64,000 bases of DNA, taken from NCBI GenBank assembly GCA_009844425.1, contig VYBN01000017.1, positions 62,001-126,000 on the forward strand. The letters run 5' to 3'. The position numbers were made by a program, and so were the translations under genes. Positions 27,726-36,530 of this stretch are shown here, piece by piece (within the stretch, counting starts at the first letter, position 1; each line of letters begins with the position of its first letter). The notes under the pieces were generated by a model. It did no database searches, was not told the DNA's origin, and saw nothing but the letters and a program-made list of their open reading frames with translations. Source of the DNA: Gammaproteobacteria bacterium (GTDB lineage: Bacteria; Pseudomonadota; Gammaproteobacteria; Steroidobacterales; Foliamicaceae).

Positions 27726-28049
27726 ATGAGTTTGCGCCTTACATCCCGCGCCGAAGCCAGGGTGCTGGAATACCTGCAACGCCGCGGCAGCGGCCTGGGC
27801 CTGCGCGTGGGCGTTACGGAGACGGGCTGCTCAGGCTATTCGTATGTGCTGGATTACGCCGATGAGGTGGGAAGCGACGACGTGGTGTTGCGCCAGAACG
27901 ACCTGAACATCGTCGTGGCGCGCGAGAGCCTGCCGCTGCTGGAAGGGACCGAGGTGGACTTCGTGCAGAAGGACCTGAACGAGCAGTTCGTCTTTACCAA
28001 CCCGAACGCGACCGGCGAATGCGGCTGCGGCGAAAGCTTCACCGTATGA
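27726..28049 (+). CDS. iscA: Iron-sulfur cluster assembly protein IscA (A-type carrier)
   Basis: 107 residues. The three conserved cysteines are in [13 protein letters not shown] and ECGCGESF. The first motif matches IscA/ErpA/SufA carriers that deliver Fe-S clusters or iron. Whether it is IscA or ErpA cannot be settled from the sequence alone; position before ndk favours IscA. The stop overlaps ndk by four bases. Confidence 0.88.
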   Translation: MSLRLTSRAEARVLEYLQRRGSGLGLRVGVTETGCSGYSYVLDYADEVGSDDVVLRQNDLNIVVARESLPLLEGTEVDFVQKDLNEQFVFTNPNATGECGCGESFTV

Positions 28050-28468
28050 GCCAGCGGACCCTTTCGATCATCAAGCCGGACGGCGTTGCGCGCGGCCTGA
28101 TCGGAGAGATTTACAAGCGGTTCGCGGACGCGGGGCTCAGGATCATAGCCGCGCGAATGCTGCACCTGGACGACCAGCAGGCCCGCGATTTCTACCGCGT
28201 GCATTGCGAACGCCCGTTCTACGACGACCTGGTTGCCTACATGACCTCCGGCCCGATCATGGTCCAGGTCCTGGAAGGCGAAGATGCGATTGACCGCAAC
28301 CGCGAATTGATGGGCGCCACCAATCCGGCCGATGCCGACCGGGGCACGGTGCGCGCGGACTTCGGCGAGAGCGTGGAGCGCAACGTAGTTCACGGGTCGG
28401 ACGGCCCCGGGACGGCCGGCGAAGAAATCGATTTCTTCTTCCGGCGCGCCGAACTGCATCCGCACTGA
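28046..28468 (+). CDS. ndk: Nucleoside diphosphate kinase
   Basis: Balances NTP pools through a phospho-histidine intermediate. 140 residues; [18 protein letters not shown] at the N-terminus, [35 protein letters not shown], and the active-site [20 protein letters not shown] with the catalytic His. Start is the ATG overlapping the iscA stop. Confidence 0.95.
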   Translation: MSQRTLSIIKPDGVARGLIGEIYKRFADAGLRIIAARMLHLDDQQARDFYRVHCERPFYDDLVAYMTSGPIMVQVLEGEDAIDRNRELMGATNPADADRGTVRADFGESVERNVVHGSDGPGTAGEEIDFFFRRAELHPH

Positions 28469-28498
28469 CGTCGGGCCTGCGGGCGTGACGCGACACCA

Positions 28499-29584
28499 GT
28501 GACCAGGGAAGCGGGCGCCGTTTCACTGCTGGGTTTGCCGCGAGGCGAACTGGAAGAGTGGTTCGTGTCGCGGGGCGAGGCGGCGTTCCGCGCCCGCCAG
28601 CTCATGCGGTGGCTCTACCACCGCGGCGAACTGGAGCCGAGCAGGATGACGGACATGACGCTGTCGCTGCGCGAATCATTGGGACGGACGGCCGGCCTCG
28701 CCCTTCCGGACGTGCTGCGGCATGAGCGCTCGGCGGACGGCACCCGCAAATGGCTGCTGGACGCGGGCGGCGGGCAGGTCATCGAGACGGTCTTCATTCC
28801 CGAGCGCCCCCGCGGCTCCCTCTGCGTGTCCTCGCAGGTCGGCTGCGCGGTCAACTGCCCGTTCTGCGCAACCGGCCAGATGGGATTCAACCGGAATCTG
28901 AGCGCCGCCGAAATCGTTGCCCAGGTCCTGGTCGCGCGCCGGGAAATCGGGGCCGGTGAAAGGGACATCACCAATATCGTGTTCATGGGGATGGGGGAGC
29001 CGCTGGCGAATTTCCGGGAGGTGGTCCGCGCCGCGTCGGTGTTCGTCGACCACCTGGGTCTGGGACTCTCGCGACGGCGGGTAACCTTGAGCACCAGCGG
29101 AATAACGCCGCGTATCCGCAAGCTCGCGCAGGTGTCCCGCGTTGCCCTGGCCCTGTCGCTGCATGCGCCGGACGATGAACTGCGCAACTTCCTGGTTCCG
29201 CTCAACAAGCGCTATCCCCTGGGGCCGTTGCTCGATGCCTGCTGGAACTATGCCCGGGAGACCGAGAGCCGTGAAATCACGTTCGAGTACGTGATGCTGG
29301 ACGGCGTCAATGACCAACCCCACCAGGCCAGGGCCTTGGCGAAACTGCTTCGGGACCGGCCGGCCAAACTGAATCTCATCCCCTACAACCGGGTGGAAGG
29401 CGCCCCGTTCAAGTGCTCGCCGCGCGACGTTATCGACCGCTTCCGCCAGGTTTTGCTCGACGCCGGCGTCATGACCATAACGCGCAAGACCCGCGGCGAC
29501 GACATCGACGCGGCCTGCGGCCAGTTGCGCGGAACGGTGCTGAACGGCAGGAGCGTTCCGGCCGGAATGAGCGCGCGGGCATGA
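28499..29584 (+). CDS. rlmN: Dual-specificity 23S rRNA/tRNA adenine-C2 methyltransferase RlmN
   Basis: Radical-SAM methylase modifying A2503 of 23S rRNA and A37 of some tRNAs. 361 residues; GTG start. FRARQLMRWLYHRGE, the cluster motif SSQVGCAVNCPFCATGQMGF (CxxxCxxC), NIVFMGMGEPLANF and LSLHAPDDELRNFLVPLN are characteristic, and the C-terminal TRGDDIDAACGQL carries the methyl-accepting Cys. Overlaps the next gene by four bases. Confidence 0.95.
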   Translation: MTREAGAVSLLGLPRGELEEWFVSRGEAAFRARQLMRWLYHRGELEPSRMTDMTLSLRESLGRTAGLALPDVLRHERSADGTRKWLLDAGGGQVIETVFIPERPRGSLCVSSQVGCAVNCPFCATGQMGFNRNLSAAEIVAQVLVARREIGAGERDITNIVFMGMGEPLANFREVVRAASVFVDHLGLGLSRRRVTLSTSGITPRIRKLAQVSRVALALSLHAPDDELRNFLVPLNKRYPLGPLLDACWNYARETESREITFEYVMLDGVNDQPHQARALAKLLRDRPAKLNLIPYNRVEGAPFKCSPRDVIDRFRQVLLDAGVMTITRKTRGDDIDAACGQLRGTVLNGRSVPAGMSARA

Positions 29585-30129
29585 GGGCATGGGGCTCACG
29601 CCACGGGCTGCTGGGGGCAATGGCCGCGGCCTTGCTGACGGCCGGATGCCAGGCGGGCCTGAATGCCGGTGCGGACGCGGCGGCCTTGAACCTGGAACTG
29701 GGTGCGGCGTACCTGGCCCAGGGCCGCCTGGAACTGGCTCGCGACAAGCTGCTGCGGGCCACGCGGCAGGATTCCCGTTCGTCGGAGGCCCACCGCTTGG
29801 TGGGCATTGCCTACGAGCGCCTGGAAGACCTGGAACGGGCCGAGCGGCATTACCGGCGCGCGCTCCGGCTGGCGCCGCGCGACGTCGAGGCGCTCAACAG
29901 CCTGGGCGTTTTCCAGTGCAGGGCCGGAAAGCCGCAAGAAGGCCTCAAGTTGCTTGAACGCGCTGCCCGGGAAGCCGTCGGAAATCGCCGGGCGGACGTC
30001 TACGCGAACTGCGGCGTGTGCGAACTGCCGCGGGACAGGAAAGGCGCGGCAGAGTGGTTTCGGCGCGCGCTTGCGCTCGATCCTCTTCATGTCGAGGCAC
30101 AATTGCTGCTGGAGCGACTGGAGTCGTGA
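29581..30129 (+). CDS. pilW: Type IV pilus biogenesis lipoprotein (PilF/PilW, TPR)
   Basis: 182 residues. Lipoprotein signal with lipobox LLTAGC, then three to four TPR repeats (LGAAYLAQGRLELARDKLLRA, LVGIAYERLEDLERAERHYR, LNSLGVFQCRAGKPQEGLKL). PilF/PilW is the pilotin that brings the secretin PilQ to the outer membrane. At 182 residues it is shorter than Pseudomonas PilF (about 250), lacking the last repeats. Its place between rlmN and rodZ is conserved; other pilus genes are not in the window. Confidence 0.8.
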   Translation: MRAWGSRHGLLGAMAAALLTAGCQAGLNAGADAAALNLELGAAYLAQGRLELARDKLLRATRQDSRSSEAHRLVGIAYERLEDLERAERHYRRALRLAPRDVEALNSLGVFQCRAGKPQEGLKLLERAAREAVGNRRADVYANCGVCELPRDRKGAAEWFRRALALDPLHVEAQLLLERLES

Positions 30130-30170
30130 CACGACTCCAGAGCGCGGAATTGATCAGGAGATTTGTTGAG

Positions 30171-30584
30171 ATGGCAGAAACGACCCAGAATCCGGCCGGT
30201 TCCTACGGCGAGCGGCTGCAATCCGCCCGCAGGGCGCAGATGATCACGGTTGAGGACGTCGCCCAGGAACTTCGGCTGTCGGCCGATGCCGTCAGTGCGC
30301 TCGAGGCGGGGCAGATCGAGATGTTCGGCGCCCATGCCCATGTCGTGGGGCATTTGCGCTGTTACTGCAAGCTTCTCAAGATCAACGCGGAAGAGCTGAT
30401 CTCCGACTACCGGCGCAAGTACCCGGATTGGGACCGCCTTCCAGCAAAGGTCGGCCTGGCGCCGTCCCGGGCCCAGCGCTGGGGACGCCTGAAGCTGGTT
30501 ACCTGGATTCTGGTTGCTACGGCGCTTTGCCTGGTCGCCTATCAATTCTGGGGCGACATGGTGCTTGGCTGGTTCTCGGGCTGA
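30171..30584 (+). CDS. rodZ: RodZ-like cytoskeleton protein, short form
   Basis: 137 residues. N-terminal Cro/CI-type helix-turn-helix of RodZ (YGERLQSARRAQMITVEDVA, LRLSADAVSALEAGQI, then VVGHLRCYCKLLKINAEELI), a basic juxtamembrane stretch and one transmembrane helix LKLVTWILVATALCLVAYQF. It stops right after the membrane span and lacks the long periplasmic DUF4115 region of E. coli RodZ (337 residues). The ATG has AGGAG upstream; a GTG at 30126 overlapping the pilW stop is an alternative. RodZ links MreB to the membrane. Confidence 0.8.
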   Translation: MAETTQNPAGSYGERLQSARRAQMITVEDVAQELRLSADAVSALEAGQIEMFGAHAHVVGHLRCYCKLLKINAEELISDYRRKYPDWDRLPAKVGLAPSRAQRWGRLKLVTWILVATALCLVAYQFWGDMVLGWFSG

Positions 30585-30630
30585 TTCCGAACCGGCGCCA
30601 GCAGGATCCAAGCCAGGCCGGAGGCGGCGC

Positions 30631-31917
30631 GTGCCGGGAAAATCCGTTCAATCGGTTCGAGGCGTTCGAGACCTTCTTCCAGAGGACGCCGCCGTCTGGC
30701 GCAGCGCCGAGGGGATCGTAATCAGAACGCTGGAGGAGCACGGATACCGTGAATTCCGCGTTCCGCTCCTGGAACACGCCGAACTCTACCTTCGCTCGGT
30801 GGGCGAGGACACCGACATCGTGCAGAAGGAAATGTATACGACCCAGGGGAGCAAGGGCCGGACCATCAGCCTGCGTCCGGAAGCAACCGCCGGCATCGTC
30901 CGGGCCGCGCTGGAACATGGCCTGCACCGCGGCCGCCATCGCGTCTGGTGCGCGGGGCCGATGTTCCGCCGGGAGCGGCCGCAACGCGGGCGTCTCAGGC
31001 AGTTCCACCAGTTCGACGTGGAAGCCATCGGGTTCGCGGGGCCGGACATCGACGCGGAGCTCATCGCGCTGGCCGCGCGCGTCTTTGCCAGGCTGGGCGT
31101 GGACGGCATCGCGCTGGAAATCAACAGTCTTGGCGGTCCCCGCTGCCGCGCGGCGTACCGGGAGCGCCTGAGGGAGTACTTCGGGGACCACATGCAGTCG
31201 CTGGACGCGGACAGCCGCGGCCGGCTGGACCGGAACCCGCTGCGCATACTCGACAGCCGCAACCCGGAGATGGCCGCTCTGATCGGCGCGGCCCCGGAGG
31301 TGTCCGAATTTCTCGAACCGGAATCCACCGATCACTTCACTGAACTGCAATCGCTGCTGAGCGCAATCGGGCTGGATTTCCGCGTTAATCCCCGCCTGGT
31401 GAGGGGCCTGGACTACTACAGCAGGACCGTGTTCGAGTTTCTGACCGACCGGCTGGGAGCACAGAACGCGGTGTGCGCCGGGGGGCGGTATGACGGACTA
31501 GTCGAGCAGCTAGGTGGACCGCCGACGCCCGCAATCGGATGGGCGATGGGAATTGAACGCGTGCTTGAACTCGCGCACCTTCCTGAAACGGCCGAAGCCG
31601 AAGGCGCCTACCTGGTCCTGCTGGGCGGAGGCGACGTGCGTGAGGCCGGTCTGAAGCTGGCCGAGAAGCTCAGGAACGAATGCCCAGGCCTGCCCGTGCA
31701 GATGCACTGCGGCGGGGGCGGCGCCCGGGCCCAGATGCGCCACGCAAGCCGTTCCGGAGCGCGCTACGCGCTGGTCGTCGGAGAGAGGGAGCTGGGCGCG
31801 GGAACCGTTGGTCTGAAGGACCTGCGCGAGGAAAGCGAACAGAAGGACATCCCGATCGAGGAACTTTCGCGCGTGCTGCGCGGTCCCGGCGACCGTACAA
31901 TTCGGGACCATGGATGA
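30631..31917 (+). CDS. hisS: Histidyl-tRNA synthetase
   Basis: Class II synthetase charging tRNA-His. 428 residues from a GTG with GGAGGCGG upstream (E. coli 424). VRGVRDLLPED start, motif 2 TISLRPEATAGIVRA with MFRRERPQRGRLRQFHQFDVE, HisA motif LVRGLDYYSRTVFE, motif 3 AIGWAMGIERVLEL, and a C-terminal anticodon-binding domain. In E. coli ispG lies between rodZ and hisS; here the 46-bp gap leaves no room for it. Confidence 0.95.
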   Translation: MPGKSVQSVRGVRDLLPEDAAVWRSAEGIVIRTLEEHGYREFRVPLLEHAELYLRSVGEDTDIVQKEMYTTQGSKGRTISLRPEATAGIVRAALEHGLHRGRHRVWCAGPMFRRERPQRGRLRQFHQFDVEAIGFAGPDIDAELIALAARVFARLGVDGIALEINSLGGPRCRAAYRERLREYFGDHMQSLDADSRGRLDRNPLRILDSRNPEMAALIGAAPEVSEFLEPESTDHFTELQSLLSAIGLDFRVNPRLVRGLDYYSRTVFEFLTDRLGAQNAVCAGGRYDGLVEQLGGPPTPAIGWAMGIERVLELAHLPETAEAEGAYLVLLGGGDVREAGLKLAEKLRNECPGLPVQMHCGGGGARAQMRHASRSGARYALVVGERELGAGTVGLKDLREESEQKDIPIEELSRVLRGPGDRTIRDHG

Positions 31918-32608
31918 TTTTCTTACCGATCAACAGCAGGCGGCGCGCGTGCGGGGCTGGGTGCGCGAGTACGCGCCGTCCGCGATCCTGGCCGTTGCGA
32001 TAGGAATTGGCGGCTACTTCGGCTATACCCAATGGCAGGTGCGGCAGGACCGTCAGGCCGCCGAAGCTTCCGAACTCTACGAGGATTTCCGGGCCGCGAT
32101 CGAGTCCGACGACCGGGATTCCGCCGGCACGCTGCTGGAAAGCCTGGTTGCTGATTACGAAGGCAGCGGCTATGCGGATCACGCCCGGCTGCTCATGGCC
32201 AAGGAGTATGTCGATACGACGCAGCCTTCCCGGGCCGAGCAGGAGTTGCAGGCCGTGATCGAAACGACGTCGAACGGTGACCTGCGGCAATTGGCGCGCC
32301 TGCGCCTGGCGCGGGTGTACCTGTACATGGATCGGCCCGAAGATGGTCTGGAAACGCTGGACGCGGACGTGTATTCGCCCGCCTGGCGTCAGTTGACCGA
32401 GGACATGCGCGGCGACCTGCACCAGGCGCTGGGGCAGACGGAGGCGGCGCATGCCGCCTACCAGGCGGCGCTGGAACACAGCGGGCAGATCGACGCCGCC
32501 TGGATTCGCCTGAAGCTGGACCACCTGGCAGCGGTCGGCGCTGACGAAGCGGAAGCGCCTGCGCCGGACCCGGCGGATGAAAGTACGCCGGTCGGGGAAG
32601 GCCAGTGA
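31910..32608 (+). CDS. YfgM-like TPR membrane protein
   Basis: 232 residues. One N-terminal transmembrane helix (YAPSAILAVAIGIGGYFGYT) after a cytoplasmic DDFLTDQQQAARVRGWVRE, then a periplasmic tetratricopeptide-like domain (LYEDFRAAIE, LLMAKEYVDTTQPSRAEQEL, LRLARVYLYMDRPEDGLETL). YfgM in E. coli associates with SecYEG and PpiD. Overlaps hisS by eight bases and bamB by four. Confidence 0.88.
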   Translation: MDDFLTDQQQAARVRGWVREYAPSAILAVAIGIGGYFGYTQWQVRQDRQAAEASELYEDFRAAIESDDRDSAGTLLESLVADYEGSGYADHARLLMAKEYVDTTQPSRAEQELQAVIETTSNGDLRQLARLRLARVYLYMDRPEDGLETLDADVYSPAWRQLTEDMRGDLHQALGQTEAAHAAYQAALEHSGQIDAAWIRLKLDHLAAVGADEAEAPAPDPADESTPVGEGQ

Positions 32609-33777
32609 AGAAGACTCTTGCCCTGCTGGTCCTTGCCGCGGGTTCCCTGGCGGTTGGTGGTTGCGGAATCTTCGGCGGTGACGATGAAAGCGAGGCGCGT
32701 GCACCCCGCGAACTCATGGAATTCAGTGAACAGTTCCGGATTCGCCGTGTCTGGTCGGCGAGGGTTGGTGGCGGCGGCGACGAGTTGCGACTGGCATTGC
32801 GGCTGGACGGCGACGGTACCAGAATCTACGCAGCCAATGTGGACGGCGTGGTCCATGCCTTCGACGCCGCGAACGGCAGGCAGCGCTGGCGGCGCGACAC
32901 GGACCTCAGCCTCTCCGCCGGCCCCGTTGTCGGAGACGGCGTAGTCGCCGTGGGTTCCTCGGGCGGCTGGGTCGTCGTGCTCGATGCGGACAGCGGCATC
33001 GAGGAATGGCGCGCCTATGTCAGCGGCGAAGTGCTGGCGGCGCCGACCATCGGCGGCGGACGGTTGTTCGTGCGCACGGTGCACGGTTTTTTGTACGCGT
33101 TCAGTCTTGCCACCGGCCAGGAACTCTGGTCGGTTTCCCAGAGCGTGCCCCGGCTTAGCCTGCGGGGTACTTCCGCGCCGGTAGTGCAGGCGCAGATGGT
33201 GATCTGCGGATTCGACAACGGGCGGCTGACGGCCTATCAGCAATCCGACGGCGCCAAGGCATGGGACGTGCCGCTCGCCGCGCCGGCGGGCCGCAACGAA
33301 CTGGAACGCCTCGTGGACCTCAACGGCGACGTGCAGGTGGTGGGAAACGACGTTTATGTCGCAGGCTACAACGGTCTGCTGACCTCGGTGGCGGCGGAGT
33401 CGGGTGAATTGCTCTGGTCGCGGGAATTCTCCGGCTACAACGGCCTGGTGGTGGACGCGAACAATGTCTATTCGGTCAGCGAAGACGGGCAGATCAGCGC
33501 CCACGCGCGCACCGGCGGCACCCCGCTGTGGAGCTCCGATTCGCTGGGCTATCGGGACCTTTCCCGTCCGGCGCTGTACGCCGCCCACGTGATGGTCGGC
33601 GACCTCGAGGGGTATCTGCACGGTTTCAACGTCTTCACCGGAAGGCTGGAGGCGCGCGCCCGTGCAGGGAACAGCCGCATCGGCTCGCAACCGCTGGTGA
33701 TGGGCGACAGGCTGTTCGCGCTCACCGTATCCGGCGAACTGTCCGCCTGGCGCTCCGCTGCCGCGGCCGGCTCGTGA
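32605..33777 (+). CDS. bamB: Outer membrane assembly lipoprotein BamB
   Basis: Lipoprotein of the BAM complex that inserts beta-barrels. 390 residues (E. coli 392), GTG start. Lipobox LAVGGC, then repeated PQQ-type beta-propeller blades such as VDGVVHAFDAANGRQRWRRD, SGGWVVVLDADSGIEEWRAY and HGFLYAFSLATGQELWSV. Sits between the yfgM-like gene and der, as in E. coli. Confidence 0.94.
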   Translation: MKKTLALLVLAAGSLAVGGCGIFGGDDESEARAPRELMEFSEQFRIRRVWSARVGGGGDELRLALRLDGDGTRIYAANVDGVVHAFDAANGRQRWRRDTDLSLSAGPVVGDGVVAVGSSGGWVVVLDADSGIEEWRAYVSGEVLAAPTIGGGRLFVRTVHGFLYAFSLATGQELWSVSQSVPRLSLRGTSAPVVQAQMVICGFDNGRLTAYQQSDGAKAWDVPLAAPAGRNELERLVDLNGDVQVVGNDVYVAGYNGLLTSVAAESGELLWSREFSGYNGLVVDANNVYSVSEDGQISAHARTGGTPLWSSDSLGYRDLSRPALYAAHVMVGDLEGYLHGFNVFTGRLEARARAGNSRIGSQPLVMGDRLFALTVSGELSAWRSAAAAGS

Positions 33778-33795
33778 TCCTGGTGGAGCAGGGCC

Positions 33796-35121
33796 ATGTT
33801 ACCGGTCGTGGCCCTTACCGGGCGGCCCAACGTAGGGAAATCCACACTCTTCAACCGGCTGGCCGGTAAACGCGAAGCCCTGGTCGCCGATTATCCCGGG
33901 CTGACGCGCGACCGCCGCCACTGCCTGGCCTGGCTGGCCGCCCGGCGCGTAATCCTGGTCGATACGCCGGGCGTCGGCGAGGGAGGCGATTGGGACAAGG
34001 CGCTTCGCGGGCAGTTCGAACGGGCGCTGGCCGAGAGCGATCTCGCCGTGCTGCTGACCGACGCCCGCCAGGGACTTTGCCCGGCCGACGAAGCTGCGGC
34101 GGGCTGGATGCGCGAGGCCGGCTGTAACGTGATCCTCGCGGTCAACAAGAGCGAAGGGCAGCCGCGGGAAATCAGCGTCGCGGAGTTTCATGCCCTGGGC
34201 ATCCCAGATCCTTTTGCCATATCGGCGCTTCGCGGCGACGGGGTGGCGTCGCTTGCCGACGCGGTGGCGGGCGCTCTGCCGGCTGACGCGGCAACTCCCG
34301 AGGCGGACGAGGCACGAATCCGGATCGCGATCATCGGTCGCCCGAATGTGGGCAAATCGACCCTGGTGAACCGCTACCTGGGCGAGGAGCGGATGCTGGT
34401 TCGGGACCAGGCCGGCACCACGCGTGACAGCGTGCCGCTGGACTTCGAGTATGGCGGCGAACCCTGCACGCTCGTGGACACGGCCGGCATCCGGCGGCGC
34501 GCGCGGGTCGATCCCGGTCCCGAACGGCTGTCGGTAACTCAGGCATTGCAGACGATAGAGCAGGCGGACGCCGTCATCGTTCTTCTTGACGCCCGGGAAG
34601 GCGCAACGGAACAGGACCTGAGGCTGATCTCCCTGGCGCTGGACCGGGGCAGGGCTCTGGTGATCGGCGCCAATCAATGGGACCGGGTCCCGGCTTCCGA
34701 CCGGGCCCGCCTGAACGACGAATTGGCGCGGCAATTGAACTTCCTGGACTTCGTGGATCTGCACCGGGTGTCGGCCCTGCGCGGATGGGGCGTAAACAAG
34801 CTGCTCGACAGCACGCTGGCGGGCGTGGAGTCGGCCAGCCGGGACCTGCCGACCGGGCAACTCAACGCGGTGTTGCGAAGGGCCGTGGAAGAGCACGCGA
34901 CGCCCAGGCGAGGTGGACGCAGGATTCGGCTGAACTACGCCCACCAGGGAGGCAAACGGCCACCTCTGATCGTCATTCACGGGCGGCAGACGGAGCACCT
35001 GCCGGCCAGTTTCCGCCGCTACCTGGCGCGCCGGGTTCGTACGAAATTCGGTCTGCGGGGCACGCCGGTGCGCATCGAGCTGCGTACCGGATCCAATCCC
35101 TACGCGGAATCTTCAGTCTGA
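33796..35121 (+). CDS. der: Ribosome-associated GTPase Der (EngA)
   Basis: Double-GTPase needed for 50S assembly. 441 residues. G-domain 1: GRPNVGKSTLFNRLAGK, DTPG, NKSE. G-domain 2: GRPNVGKSTLVNRYLGEE, DTAGIRRRARVD, NQWD. C-terminal KH-like domain ends VRTKFGLRGTPVRIELR. The second G4 motif reads NQWD rather than NKWD, a small deviation also seen in relatives. Its 3' end overlaps xseA tail to tail by nine bases. Confidence 0.95.
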   Translation: MLPVVALTGRPNVGKSTLFNRLAGKREALVADYPGLTRDRRHCLAWLAARRVILVDTPGVGEGGDWDKALRGQFERALAESDLAVLLTDARQGLCPADEAAAGWMREAGCNVILAVNKSEGQPREISVAEFHALGIPDPFAISALRGDGVASLADAVAGALPADAATPEADEARIRIAIIGRPNVGKSTLVNRYLGEERMLVRDQAGTTRDSVPLDFEYGGEPCTLVDTAGIRRRARVDPGPERLSVTQALQTIEQADAVIVLLDAREGATEQDLRLISLALDRGRALVIGANQWDRVPASDRARLNDELARQLNFLDFVDLHRVSALRGWGVNKLLDSTLAGVESASRDLPTGQLNAVLRRAVEEHATPRRGGRRIRLNYAHQGGKRPPLIVIHGRQTEHLPASFRRYLARRVRTKFGLRGTPVRIELRTGSNPYAESSV

Positions 35122-36492
35122 GTCTTTCTTCTTTCGCACTCTGGCGTGCAGGATTCCGCGCGCGAGCCGCGCCTGGATGTCGCTCCCCGGATCCGCCTGA
35201 GAGGCATCGGTGAGCACCTGGCCTTCGGGACCGGTCACGATGGCGTAGCCCCGATTCAGCGTGTTCTGCGGACCCAGCCCGCGCAGCGCCGAGCGGGCCA
35301 CGTCCACCCGGCGGCAGGAGGCGGCAAGCAGGTTTTGCGCGGCTGAACCGAGACGCGGGACCAGCCACTCAAGCCGGATTCGATGGCGGTCGGCCACGGT
35401 CAGGGGCGATCCGGAAAGTAGCCGTGCCCGCAGCGTAGCAAGCGCTTGCGCGCGCGGACCCGGCAACCGCACGGCCGCGCTGCGCAATCGGTCGTGCAGT
35501 TCGTCGAGACGCTGTCCGCATTGCATCAGCCGCGCGGGCGGTCCGGCGCGGGTCAGCCTGCCCGACAGTTGATTCAGGGACCTGCCCCGGCCCGACAGCA
35601 GTGATGCGGTCGCCTGCTCAATGCTGCTCCGGCCTCGCTCGATCCGGCGCAGCCAGTCGGCCGCGTCCGGCGTGGCGATCTCGGCCGCCTGCGACGGGGT
35701 GGCCGCCCGACGGTCGGCAACGAAGTCCGCGATCGTGTAATCCGTTTCGTGCCCGACACCACTGATCAGCGCAATCGGAAAGGCCGCGATGAAACGCGCC
35801 AGGTGTTCGTCGTTGAACGTGGCCAGGTCTTCGAGATCGCCGCCCCCGCGCGCCAGTATCACCAGGTCGCAGGCTTTTTGCTCCGCCGCGGTGCGCAACG
35901 CAGCGACAACCTGTTCGGCAGCCCCCACGCCCTGCACCTGTGTGTGGTACAGCACCACGGGCAATGCCGGAAAGCGGTTGCGCAGTACCGTAACGACATC
36001 TCGCGCCGCCGCGCTCTCCCGCGAACTGACCAGCCCGATACGGTTCGGCAGCAGGGGGATCGCCCGCTTGCGCTCCTCGTCGAACAGTCCTTCTTCCCTG
36101 AGCTGGCGCTTGAGCGCCTCGAACTGCTGCAGCAGCTTGCCGACGCCGGTCTCGCGCATGTCCGAGACGATCAGCTGATAGCTGCTGCGCGGCGTATAGG
36201 CCTGGACCTGGCCGGTGGCGATGACGCGCTGGCCGTCGGTCGGCTTGAAGTTGAGGCGGCGATTGGCGGTGGCGAACATCGCGCAATCAATCAGCGCATC
36301 CTCGTCCTTCAGCTTGAAATACATGTGAAGCCCGCGGACATGCCGGAAATCGGCGATTTCGCCTTCCACCCTTACTGCCGCAAACTCGTCCCTGAGGCGG
36401 GCCGCAATGAGCTGGACCAATTGCCCGACTTGCAGCAATGGCGCGTCTTCGGTCCGCTCGCCTGCACCGAGATTTACCACTTCGCCACGCAT
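35113..36492 (-). CDS. xseA: Exodeoxyribonuclease VII large subunit
   Basis: Large subunit of the single-strand-specific exonuclease. 459 residues. N-terminal OB fold (VRVEGEIADFRHVRGLHMYF with LKDEDALIDCAMF), then the catalytic core RIGLVSSRESAAARDVV, LARGGGDLEDLATFND and ISGVGHETDYTIADFVADRR. Two C-terminal coiled-coil segments are followed by NRGYAIV. ATG start 38 bp from divergent guaB. xseB is not adjacent. Confidence 0.95.
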   Translation of the reverse strand: MRGEVVNLGAGERTEDAPLLQVGQLVQLIAARLRDEFAAVRVEGEIADFRHVRGLHMYFKLKDEDALIDCAMFATANRRLNFKPTDGQRVIATGQVQAYTPRSSYQLIVSDMRETGVGKLLQQFEALKRQLREEGLFDEERKRAIPLLPNRIGLVSSRESAAARDVVTVLRNRFPALPVVLYHTQVQGVGAAEQVVAALRTAAEQKACDLVILARGGGDLEDLATFNDEHLARFIAAFPIALISGVGHETDYTIADFVADRRAATPSQAAEIATPDAADWLRRIERGRSSIEQATASLLSGRGRSLNQLSGRLTRAGPPARLMQCGQRLDELHDRLRSAAVRLPGPRAQALATLRARLLSGSPLTVADRHRIRLEWLVPRLGSAAQNLLAASCRRVDVARSALRGLGPQNTLNRGYAIVTGPEGQVLTDASQADPGSDIQARLARGILHARVRKKKDSD

Positions 36493-36530
36493 TTGTAAAA
36501 TGATAGCTTGTTGCGCAATTGGTTCGGTCC

